From the NCBI GenBank assembly GCA_964540695.1, contig CAZINS010000004.1, forward strand, positions 1 to 64,000: DNA of 64,000 nt, given 5' to 3'. Within the stretch, counting starts at the first letter, position 1, and each line of letters begins with the position of its first letter. Below are positions 8,979-17,807 of this stretch, in pieces. Both the position numbers and the translations under genes were made by a program. The stretch is from DYGA01 sp964540695 (GTDB lineage Bacteria > Patescibacteriota > Patescibacteriia > S139-126). The notes under the pieces were generated by a model. The model ran no database searches. It saw nothing but the letters and a program-made list of their open reading frames with translations, and had not been told where the DNA came from.

Positions 8979-10103
8979 ATGAAAATAGCTTTGATTCATG
9001 ATCATTTAAATCAATTTGGTGGAGCAGAAAGAGTTTTATTAAACATGCGAGCAATTTGGCCACAAAGTCCAATCTATACTTTGATTTATGATGAAAAGAA
9101 AATGGGAAAATGGTTTAAAGATAGTCAGATTGTTGAATCATTTATCAAAAAGTTGCCAGCCAGTCGTAAACGTTTTAAATGGTATTTACCTTTGATGCCA
9201 GCTGCTTTTGAACAGTTTAATTTAACGCAATATGACGTAGTATTATCTTCAGTGTCTGGTCTGGCTAAGAGTGTTATAGTTAACCCCGAAGCATTTCATA
9301 TCTGTTATTGCCATACACCTACCAGGTATCTTTGGTCAGACACTCACACTTATACAGAAGAATTACATCAACCTTGGTTGGTGAAAAAGTTATTACCGCC
9401 TTTACTTACTTATTTACGCATGTGTGATTATAATGCTGCCCAACGAGTTGATTTATTTTTAGCAAATTCGCAATTTGTGGCTAGACGAATAAAAAAATAT
9501 TATCGTCGTGAAGCTCAAGTATTGTACCCGCCGGTCGAAACATCTCAATTTAGTATTAGCCCAGAAATTGATAAATATTTTCTAATTGTTTCTCGACTGC
9601 GACCATATAAACGTGTTGATATCGCAGTTAGAGCATTCAATAAACTTGGATTGCCACTAAAAATTATTGGCGTGGGCGAAGAAGCAGAACATTTGAAAAA
9701 AATTGCAAAACCAAATATAGAATTTTTGGGTGCAGTTCCTGATGATTTACGTAATCAATACTATGCCAGAGCAAGAGCTTTTATCAACCCTCAAGAAGAG
9801 GACTTTGGTATTACAGCTGTTGAAGCTATGGCTGCTGGTCGGCCAGTGATTGCTTACCGATCTGGGGGTGCTGTCGAAAGCGTGATTGATGGTAAAACTG
9901 GTTCTTTTTTTGATGAACAGAGTTGGGAAGCTTTGGCTGACGCAGTTATTCGTTTTGACGAAAAACAATTTGATCCCCAAATTATAAGAGCTCATGCACA
10001 AAAATTCGATTCCCAACAGTTTAGAACTTCTTTACAAAATATTGTAAATAAAGAATGGGAAAAATTTTATAATTATTCCCGCGGTTATGAACATCGGAGT
10101 TGA
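8979..10103 (+). CDS. GT4-family glycosyltransferase
   Basis: Cytoplasmic nucleotide-sugar glycosyltransferase, GT-B fold, 374 residues. N-terminal domain begins IHDHLNQFGGAERVL, typical of WbaZ-like mannosyltransferases. The C-terminal domain has VSRLRPYKRVD and the donor-site motif NPQEEDFGITAVEAMAAGRPV with its conserved Glu pair. It starts two bases after the sugar-transferase stop and overlaps the next glycosyltransferase by 17 bases. Likely adds a residue to the lipid-linked chain; donor and acceptor unknown. Confidence 0.88.
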   Translation: MKIALIHDHLNQFGGAERVLLNMRAIWPQSPIYTLIYDEKKMGKWFKDSQIVESFIKKLPASRKRFKWYLPLMPAAFEQFNLTQYDVVLSSVSGLAKSVIVNPEAFHICYCHTPTRYLWSDTHTYTEELHQPWLVKKLLPPLLTYLRMCDYNAAQRVDLFLANSQFVARRIKKYYRREAQVLYPPVETSQFSISPEIDKYFLIVSRLRPYKRVDIAVRAFNKLGLPLKIIGVGEEAEHLKKIAKPNIEFLGAVPDDLRNQYYARARAFINPQEEDFGITAVEAMAAGRPVIAYRSGGAVESVIDGKTGSFFDEQSWEALADAVIRFDEKQFDPQIIRAHAQKFDSQQFRTSLQNIVNKEWEKFYNYSRGYEHRS

Positions 10104-11211
10104 CGTTAGATGTTTTTTAGAAAAGAATTATTCAGGAGTAAGTATTTATACTCAAAATGTTTTATTGTCTTTGGCAAGGATTTCTCCAAATGACAATTTT
10201 ATTTTACATGCTAATAGTTTTTCGCGTATAAATTATTGGCCACAATTTAAAAGCAATAATATTAATAATTTAATCACTCATTATCCTAGTAAGATAATAA
10301 GTTTAAGTTCTTTAATGTTTTCCAGGCCATATTTTGATCGTTGGCTAAACAGGCCAGATATTTATTGGGTGCCAGGTAATAATTTTATAAATCTTTCCAA
10401 TCAAGTAACTAAAGTTTATACTTGTCATGATTTATCTTGGCATGTCTTTCCTGAATTTTATTCTCGTAAAGGTAGAATTTGGCATCAAGCTTTACAATTA
10501 TCAAAAAAATATTTTGCGGCTGAAAAAATAATAGCAGTCAGTGAATGTACTAAAAATGATATTTTACGTTTTTTTCCAAAAATAAAATCAGAAAAAATTG
10601 AAGTTATTCATTCGGGGATTAGTTCTATGAGTTTAAGTGAAGAGCAAATAAATAGGCAAACTAAAATTTTATCTTTACCAGAAAATTTTATTTTATATCT
10701 GGGTAATATTGAACCAAGGAAAAATATTTTAAGTTTAATAGCTGCATTTAATAAAATTAATAAAAATTTTCCAGATTTTTATTTAATAATAGCTGGCGGC
10801 AGCGGTTGGCACCGTGGTTATAGTAAACAAGTTTTCAGGGCTATTAGAAAAAATTCTCACATTAAGTATTTAGGTTATGTCAGCGAAGAACAGAAATTTG
10901 TTTTGTATAATAAAGCTAAATTGTTTGTTTTTCCTTCTTATTATGAAGGTTTTGGCTTCCCACCGCTTGAAGCTATGAGTCAAAATTGTCCGGTTATAGC
11001 CAGTCAAACGTCATCTTTGCCAGAAGTTATAGGTTCAGCTGGTGTGTTGATAAATCCTTTAGCTGTAAATGATATTGCTGAGGCAATAGTTGAGGTTTTA
11101 AAAAATACAAGTTTACAATTAGAGTTAAAAAGTCTTGGACAAGAACAAATTAAAAAATTTACTTGGAACGAAACGGCTCTAAAAATGAAAGAATTATTTT
11201 ATCAATTATGA
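10087..11211 (+). CDS. GT4-family glycosyltransferase
   Basis: 374 residues, GT-B fold. N-terminal acceptor domain starts NIGVDVRCFL. The C-terminal donor domain carries LGNIEPRKNI and FPSYYEGFGFPPLEAMSQNCPVI, with the Glu of EGFGxPxxE. Its start overlaps the end of the preceding glycosyltransferase and its stop overlaps the ATG of the next one, so the three are translationally coupled. Mannosyl- or rhamnosyl-transferase-like; specificity unknown. Confidence 0.88.
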   Translation: MNIGVDVRCFLEKNYSGVSIYTQNVLLSLARISPNDNFILHANSFSRINYWPQFKSNNINNLITHYPSKIISLSSLMFSRPYFDRWLNRPDIYWVPGNNFINLSNQVTKVYTCHDLSWHVFPEFYSRKGRIWHQALQLSKKYFAAEKIIAVSECTKNDILRFFPKIKSEKIEVIHSGISSMSLSEEQINRQTKILSLPENFILYLGNIEPRKNILSLIAAFNKINKNFPDFYLIIAGGSGWHRGYSKQVFRAIRKNSHIKYLGYVSEEQKFVLYNKAKLFVFPSYYEGFGFPPLEAMSQNCPVIASQTSSLPEVIGSAGVLINPLAVNDIAEAIVEVLKNTSLQLELKSLGQEQIKKFTWNETALKMKELFYQL

Positions 11212-12314
11212 AAATAGGTATTGACGCCCGTCTTTATGGCGCCCAAAAAAATAGGGGAATTGGTCGTTATATAGAAAAATTGTTAACCCATCTACAAATG
11301 GTGGATAATACCAACCAGTATTATATTTTTTTATTACCCACAAATTATGATTTATTTACTGTTACTGCAAAAAATTTTCATAAGGTAAAAGTAGCAATAC
11401 CTTGGTACTCGTGGTTAGAACAATTATGGTGGCCATTTATTTTGTACTTTTATAGTTTTGATTTAGTTCATTTTACACATTTTAATGTTCCCATCATGTA
11501 TCGTCGTCGTTATATTATAACTTTACATGATTTAATCATGACACATTATACTGACGATCGTAGCACCACAAAAAATAAATATATATATAAATTGAAAATA
11601 TATTTAGCTCGAATAATGATAAATTTAACCGCTAGAAAAGCCAAGACAATTATTTGTCCATCGCAATATACGCAAGCAGATGTTATTAAACATCTGGGTG
11701 TGAAAAAAGAAAACTGCCGAGTAATTTATGAAGCCGTGGATGATAATAAAGAATTTTTATTTGAAAAATTAGATGATTATAAAATTAATGCCCCATTTTT
11801 TTTATATGTGGGAGCTGCTTATCCTCATAAAAATTTAGAGCGTTTAATTAAAGGTTTCTTAAAGTTTGATAAATCATCTAAATATAATTTAGTCCTAGTA
11901 GGACGAGTTGATTATTTTTATTCTCGTTTAAAAGAAAAATATAAACAGCAAGACAATGTAATTTTTACTGGAGAAGTAAATGATAGACAATTATCGACTT
12001 TGTATAGTCAAGCGCTGGCATTTGTTTTTCCTTCTCTAATTGAAGGTTTTGGTCTGCCTCCATTGGAAGCGATGCAAAACAATTGCCCTGTGATTAGCAG
12101 TAATAGTAGTTGCTTACCGGAGATATTAGGTGAGGCGGCTTTATATTTTAATCCCACCAATGAAGAGGAAATTGCTGATTCCTTAGCTAAAATTATTAAT
12201 AATCAGTCATTAGTAGCCACCCTTAAAATAAAAGGAAAAAAACGTTTACAAAATTATTCCTGGCAAAAAATGGCCAAAGAAACCAACCAAATTTATAAAC
12301 AGTTTTGTGAATAA
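11208..12314 (+). CDS. GT4-family glycosyltransferase
   Basis: 368 residues from ATG 11208, which overlaps the upstream stop (ATGA); a longer frame from 11163 would run 15 codons into the previous gene and adds no conserved residues. The N-terminus IGIDARLYG and ITLHDL, the donor-site VGAAYPHKNLERL and the motif FPSLIEGFGLPPLEAM are standard for GT4. It closes the first surface-polysaccharide block and is likely a paralogue of its neighbour, judging by shared motifs. Confidence 0.88.
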   Translation: MKIGIDARLYGAQKNRGIGRYIEKLLTHLQMVDNTNQYYIFLLPTNYDLFTVTAKNFHKVKVAIPWYSWLEQLWWPFILYFYSFDLVHFTHFNVPIMYRRRYIITLHDLIMTHYTDDRSTTKNKYIYKLKIYLARIMINLTARKAKTIICPSQYTQADVIKHLGVKKENCRVIYEAVDDNKEFLFEKLDDYKINAPFFLYVGAAYPHKNLERLIKGFLKFDKSSKYNLVLVGRVDYFYSRLKEKYKQQDNVIFTGEVNDRQLSTLYSQALAFVFPSLIEGFGLPPLEAMQNNCPVISSNSSCLPEILGEAALYFNPTNEEEIADSLAKIINNQSLVATLKIKGKKRLQNYSWQKMAKETNQIYKQFCE

Positions 12315-12361
12315 TCATTTTTGTTGTATAATTTGTATGTCAGCAGAAGATTTTAATTAAC

Positions 12362-15217
12362 ATGATTAAAAAAAGAAAACAAAAGTCCAAGCAACTTTCC
12401 CATGCCAAAAAAATTAAAGTAAATAAAAAAAAGACCAGTAAAAAAGTTATTAGAAAAAAAGCAATTAAGACTAAGCGTCAGTCGATCAAGTTACCAAGAA
12501 AAATGAAGGGTTTGGGAAATAAAAAGTTATTACCGGCTAAAGCTAGCCCAGTAACCAAGCTATCAAGTAAAAATGATGGTGAAGTTTTTTTATTTTCCGA
12601 GGACAATGTAGCTGTTTATAAACAAAAGGTAGAAATAACTAGGGAGGTGACTGTAGAAAATTTGTCTGACAATAAAAAAATAAATCAAATAAACGATAAG
12701 TTAGATGCATTCGCTACCCCAGAAACCAATAAAGTTACTGCAATTAATAAAGGTTCTCAGTTTATAAATATCAAGAAAAATTCAAACCCACAATCTTCTC
12801 CTCATGTTGTTAATTTGAAGAATCAAGATTTTTATTCGCAACGTGTTTTATCAAATATACCTTCGAAAATTTCTTGGGAAGAAAAAATTTCCCACTGGGA
12901 TCAAAAAATACAACGTGTTAAAACAAATTTTATTACACCTGAAATCAAACAGTACAAATATCAAGAAAGTTTTTCAGTAAATACTCAGCCTAATTTTTTA
13001 AAAAGATTGTGGTTACGGACAGGTGGGGGAATGGGGTCAATTTATCAGTATCTGATAGATTCATTTTCTCGTTGGGGTGAAAATAAAACTGAAGCTTTTT
13101 TGCAAAGAGCGGCTCAAAAATCGGATATGACAGTAGATAAAGATTACTTATTAACTGAAACAAAAAATGAAGAAAAACATTTATCAATTTTTCCTGCCGA
13201 TATTTTAGTTTCTCTTAAATTGTTTGTCATAATGGCTTTGGTTTTGATAGTTCCTTTGCAGGGTTATACTTATTATCATGATTTGAAATCACAACGAGCA
13301 ATGGTGCTAGGAGCCACTAGTTCAATTTATGATGATTTTCAACAAGGATTTGTGGCTTTTGAGAAATTGGATTTTTCTGCCGCTGGTGACAGGTTTGTTG
13401 ATGCCCAAGCAGATCTATTTTCAGTCAACCAAATTTTAGAAAAATACCCTTCATTTTTAATTTCTTTATCTCGGGTCATTCCTAGTATTGGTCAAGAAGT
13501 TAGCAGCGGTCTAAATATTATGGCTGCCGGAAATAAAATGGCCGATCTAGGGATTAGATTATCCAATTTATTTAATGATTTACAAACAAATAAAGCTGAT
13601 AATATAGCAATTTTACATTCATTACAGCAAGGTTTAAATGAGGCCGGGGTGACTTTACAGGAAATTGAGGATTTATTAGCAAAAGTTGATAGCAATAATA
13701 TACCATCTGATTATCGCGAACAATTTGATCAATTAAGTAGTCTTTTACCTTCAGCAAAAAAGGTTTTTCAAAATGCCGCTGAAGTAAGTTTATTTGCCAG
13801 TGATTGGTTAGGAGCAAATGAACCACAACGTTATTTATTGGTTTTTCAAAATAGCAATGAACTACGTCCTAGTGGTGGTTTTATTGGTTCAATTGCTGAA
13901 GTTGATATAAAAAATGGTAAATTACAAAATTTTTATTTACCCCCCGGAGGAGTCTATGACTTACAAGGTAATTTAGAAATATTACTTGCCTCACCCGAAC
14001 CTTTGCGATTACTCAATGCCAATTGGCAACTGCAAGACAGTAATTGGTTTTTTGATTTTCCCACTAGTGCTAAGAAAATTATGTGGTTTTATGAAAAATC
14101 CGGTGGTCCAACCGTGGATGGCGTGATAGCTGTAAATTCACAAATTTTACCAAAACTATTGACAATTACTGGACCGATAGAATTAAAAGATTTTAATTTA
14201 GTTTTAAATGCTGACAACGTTATATCTGAATTACAAACTGAAGTGGAAGTAAATTATGACCGCGAGTTAAATCAACCTAAAAAAATTATTGCCAGTTTAA
14301 TGCCTATTATTTTGCAACGCTTAGAAAATTTACCTCCCCAAGATTTTTTTAGTATGTTTTCTTTACTGCACAACGCTTTGCAAGTTAGAGACATTCAACT
14401 ATACCATCAACAAGCAAATTTACAAGAAAAAATAAAGTATTTTGGTTTTGGGGGAGAAGTCCAAAATACTGACTATGATTATTTAGCAATGGTTGATACC
14501 AATATCGGTGGTGGTAAGACTGATCAAGTTATCAGTAGTCAAGTATTGTTAACTAGCAGTATCAATATCAATGGTGAAGTTATCAATAGTTTAAAAATAA
14601 TAAAACAACATAATGGTGTCCCGATGGATGTTTTTACTGGTCAAATGTATCGGGATTATTTACGTGTTTATGTTCCTAAGGGTAGTAAATTGGTAGCAGC
14701 TACTGGTTTTACTCCTCCCAACGCTGATGAATTCAATCATCCAGCTGCAGGTTTTAGTGAGGATGAATTTTTAAAAAATGTTGAGACCAATGAATGGATT
14801 GATTTAGGAACAGGAACAAGAATTACTGATGAATTTGGTAAAACTGTTTTTGGTAATTGGATTGCTTTATTACCAGGTGAGCAAAAAGAAGTAAGTATAA
14901 CTTATGTTTTACCAAATAAGGTTGAGTTTAAAAAACAAAATCAAGATAATTATTTTATAAATCTAGTTGATAAGTTTTTAGCAAATATCGGCTTAAGCAA
15001 TGCGGGTGATAATGAAGTAGCAATGCATACCTTATTATTACAAAAACAGTCAGGACAACCACCCTATAGTTTTTCTCATGAAATAATTTTTCCTAATACT
15101 TGGGAAATTTTAGTAAGTAATTTGTTGAAGAACAACACTGCCCGACGTGATAATCGTGTTTATTATCAAAATACTATTAACTCAGATCAGGTTTGGGGGG
15201 TAATATTTAATCGCTAA
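12362..15217 (+). CDS. DUF4012-domain envelope protein
   Basis: A 951-residue membrane-anchored protein. Residues 1-60 are extremely Lys/Arg-rich, a long low-complexity cytoplasmic stretch follows, one membrane span lies at about 280-300, and the rest is predicted outside the membrane. The DUF4012 core near residue 490 shows LVFQNSNELRPSGGFIGS, the family's best-conserved segment. DUF4012 proteins occur in Actinobacteria and Patescibacteria near polysaccharide genes; function unknown. Its position directly after glycosyltransferases supports an envelope or glycan role. A TATAAT lies about 30 bases before the ATG. Confidence 0.85.
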   Translation: MIKKRKQKSKQLSHAKKIKVNKKKTSKKVIRKKAIKTKRQSIKLPRKMKGLGNKKLLPAKASPVTKLSSKNDGEVFLFSEDNVAVYKQKVEITREVTVENLSDNKKINQINDKLDAFATPETNKVTAINKGSQFINIKKNSNPQSSPHVVNLKNQDFYSQRVLSNIPSKISWEEKISHWDQKIQRVKTNFITPEIKQYKYQESFSVNTQPNFLKRLWLRTGGGMGSIYQYLIDSFSRWGENKTEAFLQRAAQKSDMTVDKDYLLTETKNEEKHLSIFPADILVSLKLFVIMALVLIVPLQGYTYYHDLKSQRAMVLGATSSIYDDFQQGFVAFEKLDFSAAGDRFVDAQADLFSVNQILEKYPSFLISLSRVIPSIGQEVSSGLNIMAAGNKMADLGIRLSNLFNDLQTNKADNIAILHSLQQGLNEAGVTLQEIEDLLAKVDSNNIPSDYREQFDQLSSLLPSAKKVFQNAAEVSLFASDWLGANEPQRYLLVFQNSNELRPSGGFIGSIAEVDIKNGKLQNFYLPPGGVYDLQGNLEILLASPEPLRLLNANWQLQDSNWFFDFPTSAKKIMWFYEKSGGPTVDGVIAVNSQILPKLLTITGPIELKDFNLVLNADNVISELQTEVEVNYDRELNQPKKIIASLMPIILQRLENLPPQDFFSMFSLLHNALQVRDIQLYHQQANLQEKIKYFGFGGEVQNTDYDYLAMVDTNIGGGKTDQVISSQVLLTSSININGEVINSLKIIKQHNGVPMDVFTGQMYRDYLRVYVPKGSKLVAATGFTPPNADEFNHPAAGFSEDEFLKNVETNEWIDLGTGTRITDEFGKTVFGNWIALLPGEQKEVSITYVLPNKVEFKKQNQDNYFINLVDKFLANIGLSNAGDNEVAMHTLLLQKQSGQPPYSFSHEIIFPNTWEILVSNLLKNNTARRDNRVYYQNTINSDQVWGVIFNR

Positions 15218-15349
15218 CTGACTGGTAAAATAAATAATAGTAATTTACGGAATTATCTTTTCCGTTTTTTATTAATCAGATTTTTATTTAAGTCAGTTTT
15301 TTTTAAAATATATTTTTATCTAATATTAGCCAATATAAATGCTTTAGGC

Positions 15350-15378
15350 TTGACAAAAATCATTTTAGGGTGTATAAT
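15350..15378 (+). promoter_or_regulatory. Perfect consensus sigma-70-type promoter
   Basis: TTGACA (15350-15355), exactly 17 bases, then TATAAT (15373-15378). This is the best promoter in the window and points into the weakly coding 15.4-15.9 kb interval. Expected transcription start about 15385. Confidence 0.85.
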
Positions 15379-15393
15379 GAAATGTTTAGAGAA

Positions 15394-15440
15394 TTGGAGA
15401 GAGAAAATAGAGTTGTCATCTCTCCAAAATTTCAGGAGAG
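15394..15440 (+). promoter_or_regulatory. Leader with mutually exclusive hairpins around a ribosome-binding site
   Basis: TTGGAGAGA (15394-15402) is fully complementary to TCTCTCCAA (15419-15427). CTCTCC within that second segment (15420-15425) is also fully complementary to GGAGAG (15435-15440), which is the Shine-Dalgarno sequence five bases before a TTG start. Forming one helix excludes the other, which is the layout of a translational on/off leader. Seen directly; regulation is inferred. Confidence 0.5.
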
Positions 15441-15444
15441 TTTT

Positions 15445-15639
15445 TTGAAATATTTAAGGAAGTATAAATTTGGAGGGAAAACTTGGAAATATTTTTTCAA
15501 GTTTATGGGTAAATTGGTAAAGCCCTTTTATCCGGTGCATAACTGGATACGTGCTAGACAATTTGCTCGTTTGATATCCCCTTGGCGGGATCACTCAAAC
15601 ATTTCCCTCAGAATTTATATTTTCTTTATCTGGGAGTAG
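15445..15639 (+). CDS. Small basic hypothetical protein (64 aa)
   Basis: A 64-residue frame starting at TTG 15445, preceded by AGGAGAG at good spacing. It is rich in Lys, Arg and aromatic residues (starts KYLRKYKFGGKTWKYFF after the initiator) with a hydrophobic end. The open frame reaches back to 15370, but that portion overlaps the promoter and cannot be transcribed from it. No family recognised; it could be a toxin-like or membrane-active peptide, or the frame may be incidental inside a structured RNA. The stop codon lies inside the left arm of the inverted repeat 15630-15722. Confidence 0.35.
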   Translation: MKYLRKYKFGGKTWKYFFKFMGKLVKPFYPVHNWIRARQFARLISPWRDHSNISLRIYIFFIWE

Positions 15640-15722
15640 TTATTTGGGGAGAGAGTGACTTACTCGGTACAAAATATTTTTTTAGACCGCTAGTAGGCTC
15701 GCTCCCAAATAACTACTCCCAG
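15630..15722. repeat. Long inverted repeat
   Basis: CTGGGAGTAGTTATTTGGG (15630-15648) is the exact reverse complement of 15704-15722; with one bulge and one mismatch the stem extends to 15655/15698. The 42-base loop is AT-rich. No T-run follows, so it is not a simple terminator. It may be a structural RNA helix, an RNase III site or ends of a tiny mobile element. Confidence 0.8.
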
Positions 15723-15724
15723 TA

Positions 15725-15826
15725 GATTCTTTTTAGTTCTGGGCGTGAGCTTACTATTGTATGTTTCATGCCCAAAACTGAGGAGAATCAAGCAAGGTAA
15801 AATAAAAAAACCAATAAAATCCTTGC
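15725..15826 (+). other. Two further predicted RNA hairpins
   Basis: GATTCT (15725-15730) pairs with AGAATC (15784-15789), enclosing an eight-base stem GGGCGTGA / TCATGCCC. Next, GCAAGG (15792-15797) pairs with CCTTGC (15821-15826) across an A-rich loop. They continue the chain of structures that begins at 15394. No gene seen between 15640 and 15877. Confidence 0.45.
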
Positions 15827-15877
15827 CAAAAATTTTAAAATAAAATACTGATGACGAGTGCGGTGCCCTTGAGAACA

Positions 15878-15886
15878 TGCTATAAT
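15878..15886 (+). promoter_or_regulatory. Extended -10 promoter
   Basis: TGCTATAAT, a full extended -10 element, with no obvious -35. Expected start near 15893, at the 5' end of the structured RNA candidate. Confidence 0.5.
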
Positions 15887-15892
15887 TACATA

Positions 15893-16069
15893 TTGTAGGT
15901 GAATCCAAGGCTGACATTCGCCCTCAGTAATCTGGGTGCTTGGTTCGAGGCTAGTCGGTTGTCCCGCTTTGCGGGAAAAACTCTCTCCTCACAGCCGACC
16001 ATGCAATTCTAGAACCAGGCCCCAGATTAGTGAGTATTAAAAACCTATTTTTTTGAAATAGGTTTTTTT
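15893..16069 (+). ncRNA. Candidate structured small RNA of unknown family
   Basis: About 177 nt from an extended -10 promoter to an intrinsic terminator. It contains a 5' hairpin (GGTGAAT / ATTCGCC) and then a long rod: CTCAGTAATCTGGG with CCCAGATTAGTGAG (one mismatch), CTTGGTTC with GAACCAGG, GTCGGTT with AGCCGAC, and an apical CCCGC-TTTG-CGGG hairpin, with asymmetric internal loops between. Size and the rod with internal bubbles recall 6S RNA, but I cannot match conserved 6S bases. It lacks tRNA-like ends (not tmRNA) and the SRP RNA apical motif. Confidence 0.45.
16039..16069. terminator. Strong terminator after the small RNA candidate
   Basis: Stem AAAAACCTATTT / AAATAGGTTTTT with a five-base loop followed by more Ts; the A-tract makes it usable in both directions. 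Confidence 0.88.
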
Positions 16070-16110
16070 AACTTTAAAATGTTATGGATTTATGTTAAAA
16101 TATTTTTGTA

Positions 16111-17721
16111 ATGCTAAATAAAATTTGGTTTAAATTGAATAATACCACAACCGGCGGGGCAATCTTAATTGCCTTTTTTTCTGTATTTGCCAAAATTGTC
16201 GGTCTACTCAGAGATAGAATATTAGCTGCCAATTTTTCCGGTGATAAAATAGATTTATTGGATGTTTATTATGCTGCGTTTAAACTGCCTGATTTAGTAT
16301 TTAATACTTTAGTACTGGGAGCACTGGCATCAGCTTTTATTCCTGTATTTGTAAAGTATTTGAATAAAAATAAAGAAGAGGCCAATATAATAGCTAATTC
16401 ACTTCTCAATTTGTTGTTAATAGTAATTAGTATATTAACCGTCGTATTTATAATTTTTGCTCCTTGGTTTACTCATTTAGTAGTCCCAGGTTTTACTGGC
16501 GATAAATTTGCTTTAACCGTTAGTTTCACTAGGGTAATGTTTTTAGCAATTTTATTTTTTACCGTTTCTAATGTTTTGTCAGGTATTTTGAATTCATATA
16601 AAAAGTTTTTATCATTTTCTATAAGTCCAATTTTTTATAATCTTGGTATAATTTTTGGTATTGTATTTTTTTCCAAGTGGCTTGGTCCCATAGGCCTTGC
16701 TTGGGGTGTAGCATTCGGAGCGTTTTTACAATTATTAATAGAAATACCTGAAACATTATCAACTGGTTGGCGCTATAAATTTAATTGGCAGTTAAAACAT
16801 CCGGCGGTGAGGCGAATAATTACTCTAATGATTCCACGAACTTTTGGGTTAGCAGTAGCTCAGGTCAATCAAGTAGTGACGGTAATTATTGCATCAACTT
16901 TAGCTGTTGGTTCAGTGGCTTATTTCAACTTAGCCAATAACCTACAGTCATTTCCGATTTCGGTTTTTGGGGTTTCAATTGCTATCGCTTGTTTTCCTGT
17001 TTTTTCACAAGCTTTTGCTGAAAAAAACCAGGAAAAATTTATGATTAGTTTTAGTGTTAATTTCCGTCGTATTTTATATTTGATTGTACCTTTTTCTATT
17101 TTCTTACTTTTACTTAGAGCTCAAATTGTACGTTTGATTTTAGGGACTGGTAATTTTACTTGGACTGATACGATTCAAACTGCTCAAACTTTAGGATTTT
17201 TTTCCTTATCATTGTTTGCTCAAAGTTTAACACCACTTTTGTCTCGTTCCTTTTATGCTTTTGAAGATACTAAAACCCCAGTTTGGGTAAGTATTTTTTC
17301 TGTGGTTATAAATATCATCGGAGCATTGATATTGGGTTATTATTTTGGAATTTTTGGAGTGGCGATTGCTTTTTCGTTGTCGGCAATTTTAAATTTTATA
17401 GCTTTACTTACTATATTAAGATTTAAAGTAGGTTATTTGGATGATAAAAAATTGGCACTAGCTACTTTGAAAATTAGTTTTTTAAGTTTACTTTGTGGTG
17501 TGTTAGGTTATTTAGTAATGCATATTGTAGCACCTTTGGTAAATATGCGTACTTTTTTTGGTATTCTCACGCAAACAGTTGCCACCTTGTTTATTGGCGG
17601 TGGAGCTTATATAATATTGTCAGTTTTGTTTAGATTTGAAGAAGTTGAAATTATTGGGAAGTTTTTAGGAAAATATTTAAAAGTATTTCAGAAAAATAAT
17701 ATTAGTAAAGACAATAACTAA
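16111..17721 (+). CDS. murJ: Lipid II flippase MurJ (MviN)
   Basis: Polytopic membrane protein (536 residues, about 14 spans) of the MVF/MOP superfamily that flips lipid-linked peptidoglycan precursor. The N-terminal segment AFFSVFAKIVGLLRDRILA and the DVYYAAFKLPDLVFN region match MurJ, as does LSRSFYAFEDTKTPVW in the C-terminal half. A TAAAAT -10-like box ends nine bases before the ATG. The last codons overlap a 24-bp palindrome. Peptidoglycan synthesis is implied for this organism. Confidence 0.92.
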   Translation: MLNKIWFKLNNTTTGGAILIAFFSVFAKIVGLLRDRILAANFSGDKIDLLDVYYAAFKLPDLVFNTLVLGALASAFIPVFVKYLNKNKEEANIIANSLLNLLLIVISILTVVFIIFAPWFTHLVVPGFTGDKFALTVSFTRVMFLAILFFTVSNVLSGILNSYKKFLSFSISPIFYNLGIIFGIVFFSKWLGPIGLAWGVAFGAFLQLLIEIPETLSTGWRYKFNWQLKHPAVRRIITLMIPRTFGLAVAQVNQVVTVIIASTLAVGSVAYFNLANNLQSFPISVFGVSIAIACFPVFSQAFAEKNQEKFMISFSVNFRRILYLIVPFSIFLLLLRAQIVRLILGTGNFTWTDTIQTAQTLGFFSLSLFAQSLTPLLSRSFYAFEDTKTPVWVSIFSVVINIIGALILGYYFGIFGVAIAFSLSAILNFIALLTILRFKVGYLDDKKLALATLKISFLSLLCGVLGYLVMHIVAPLVNMRTFFGILTQTVATLFIGGGAYIILSVLFRFEEVEIIGKFLGKYLKVFQKNNISKDNN

Positions 17722-17738
17722 TTATTAATAATTAGTTA
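17715..17738. repeat. Perfect 24-bp AT palindrome at the murJ stop
   Basis: TAACTAATTATT followed by its exact reverse complement, covering the murJ stop. A related half copy (GTTATTAATAATTAGTAA) lies about 40 bases downstream. The gap 17739-17807 is AT-rich with no gene. May act as a weak terminator; no T-run is present. Confidence 0.5.
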
Positions 17739-17807
17739 CTATTCAATTATTTAATTTTTAATTAGATAATTCGTTAGTTATTAATAATTAGTAATTTAGA
17801 AATATTT

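Noticed and set aside
15370..15444. N-terminal extension of the 64-codon frame from GTG 15370
   Set aside because: The start would lie within the promoter, upstream of the expected transcription start.
15690..15917. 75-codon open frame on the minus strand
   Set aside because: It covers the right arm of the inverted repeat and the small-RNA promoter; no start signal and no protein-like features.
15350..16069. tmRNA or SRP RNA
   Set aside because: No tRNA-like acceptor or T-arm ends and no GGAAG-type SRP loop could be found on either strand.
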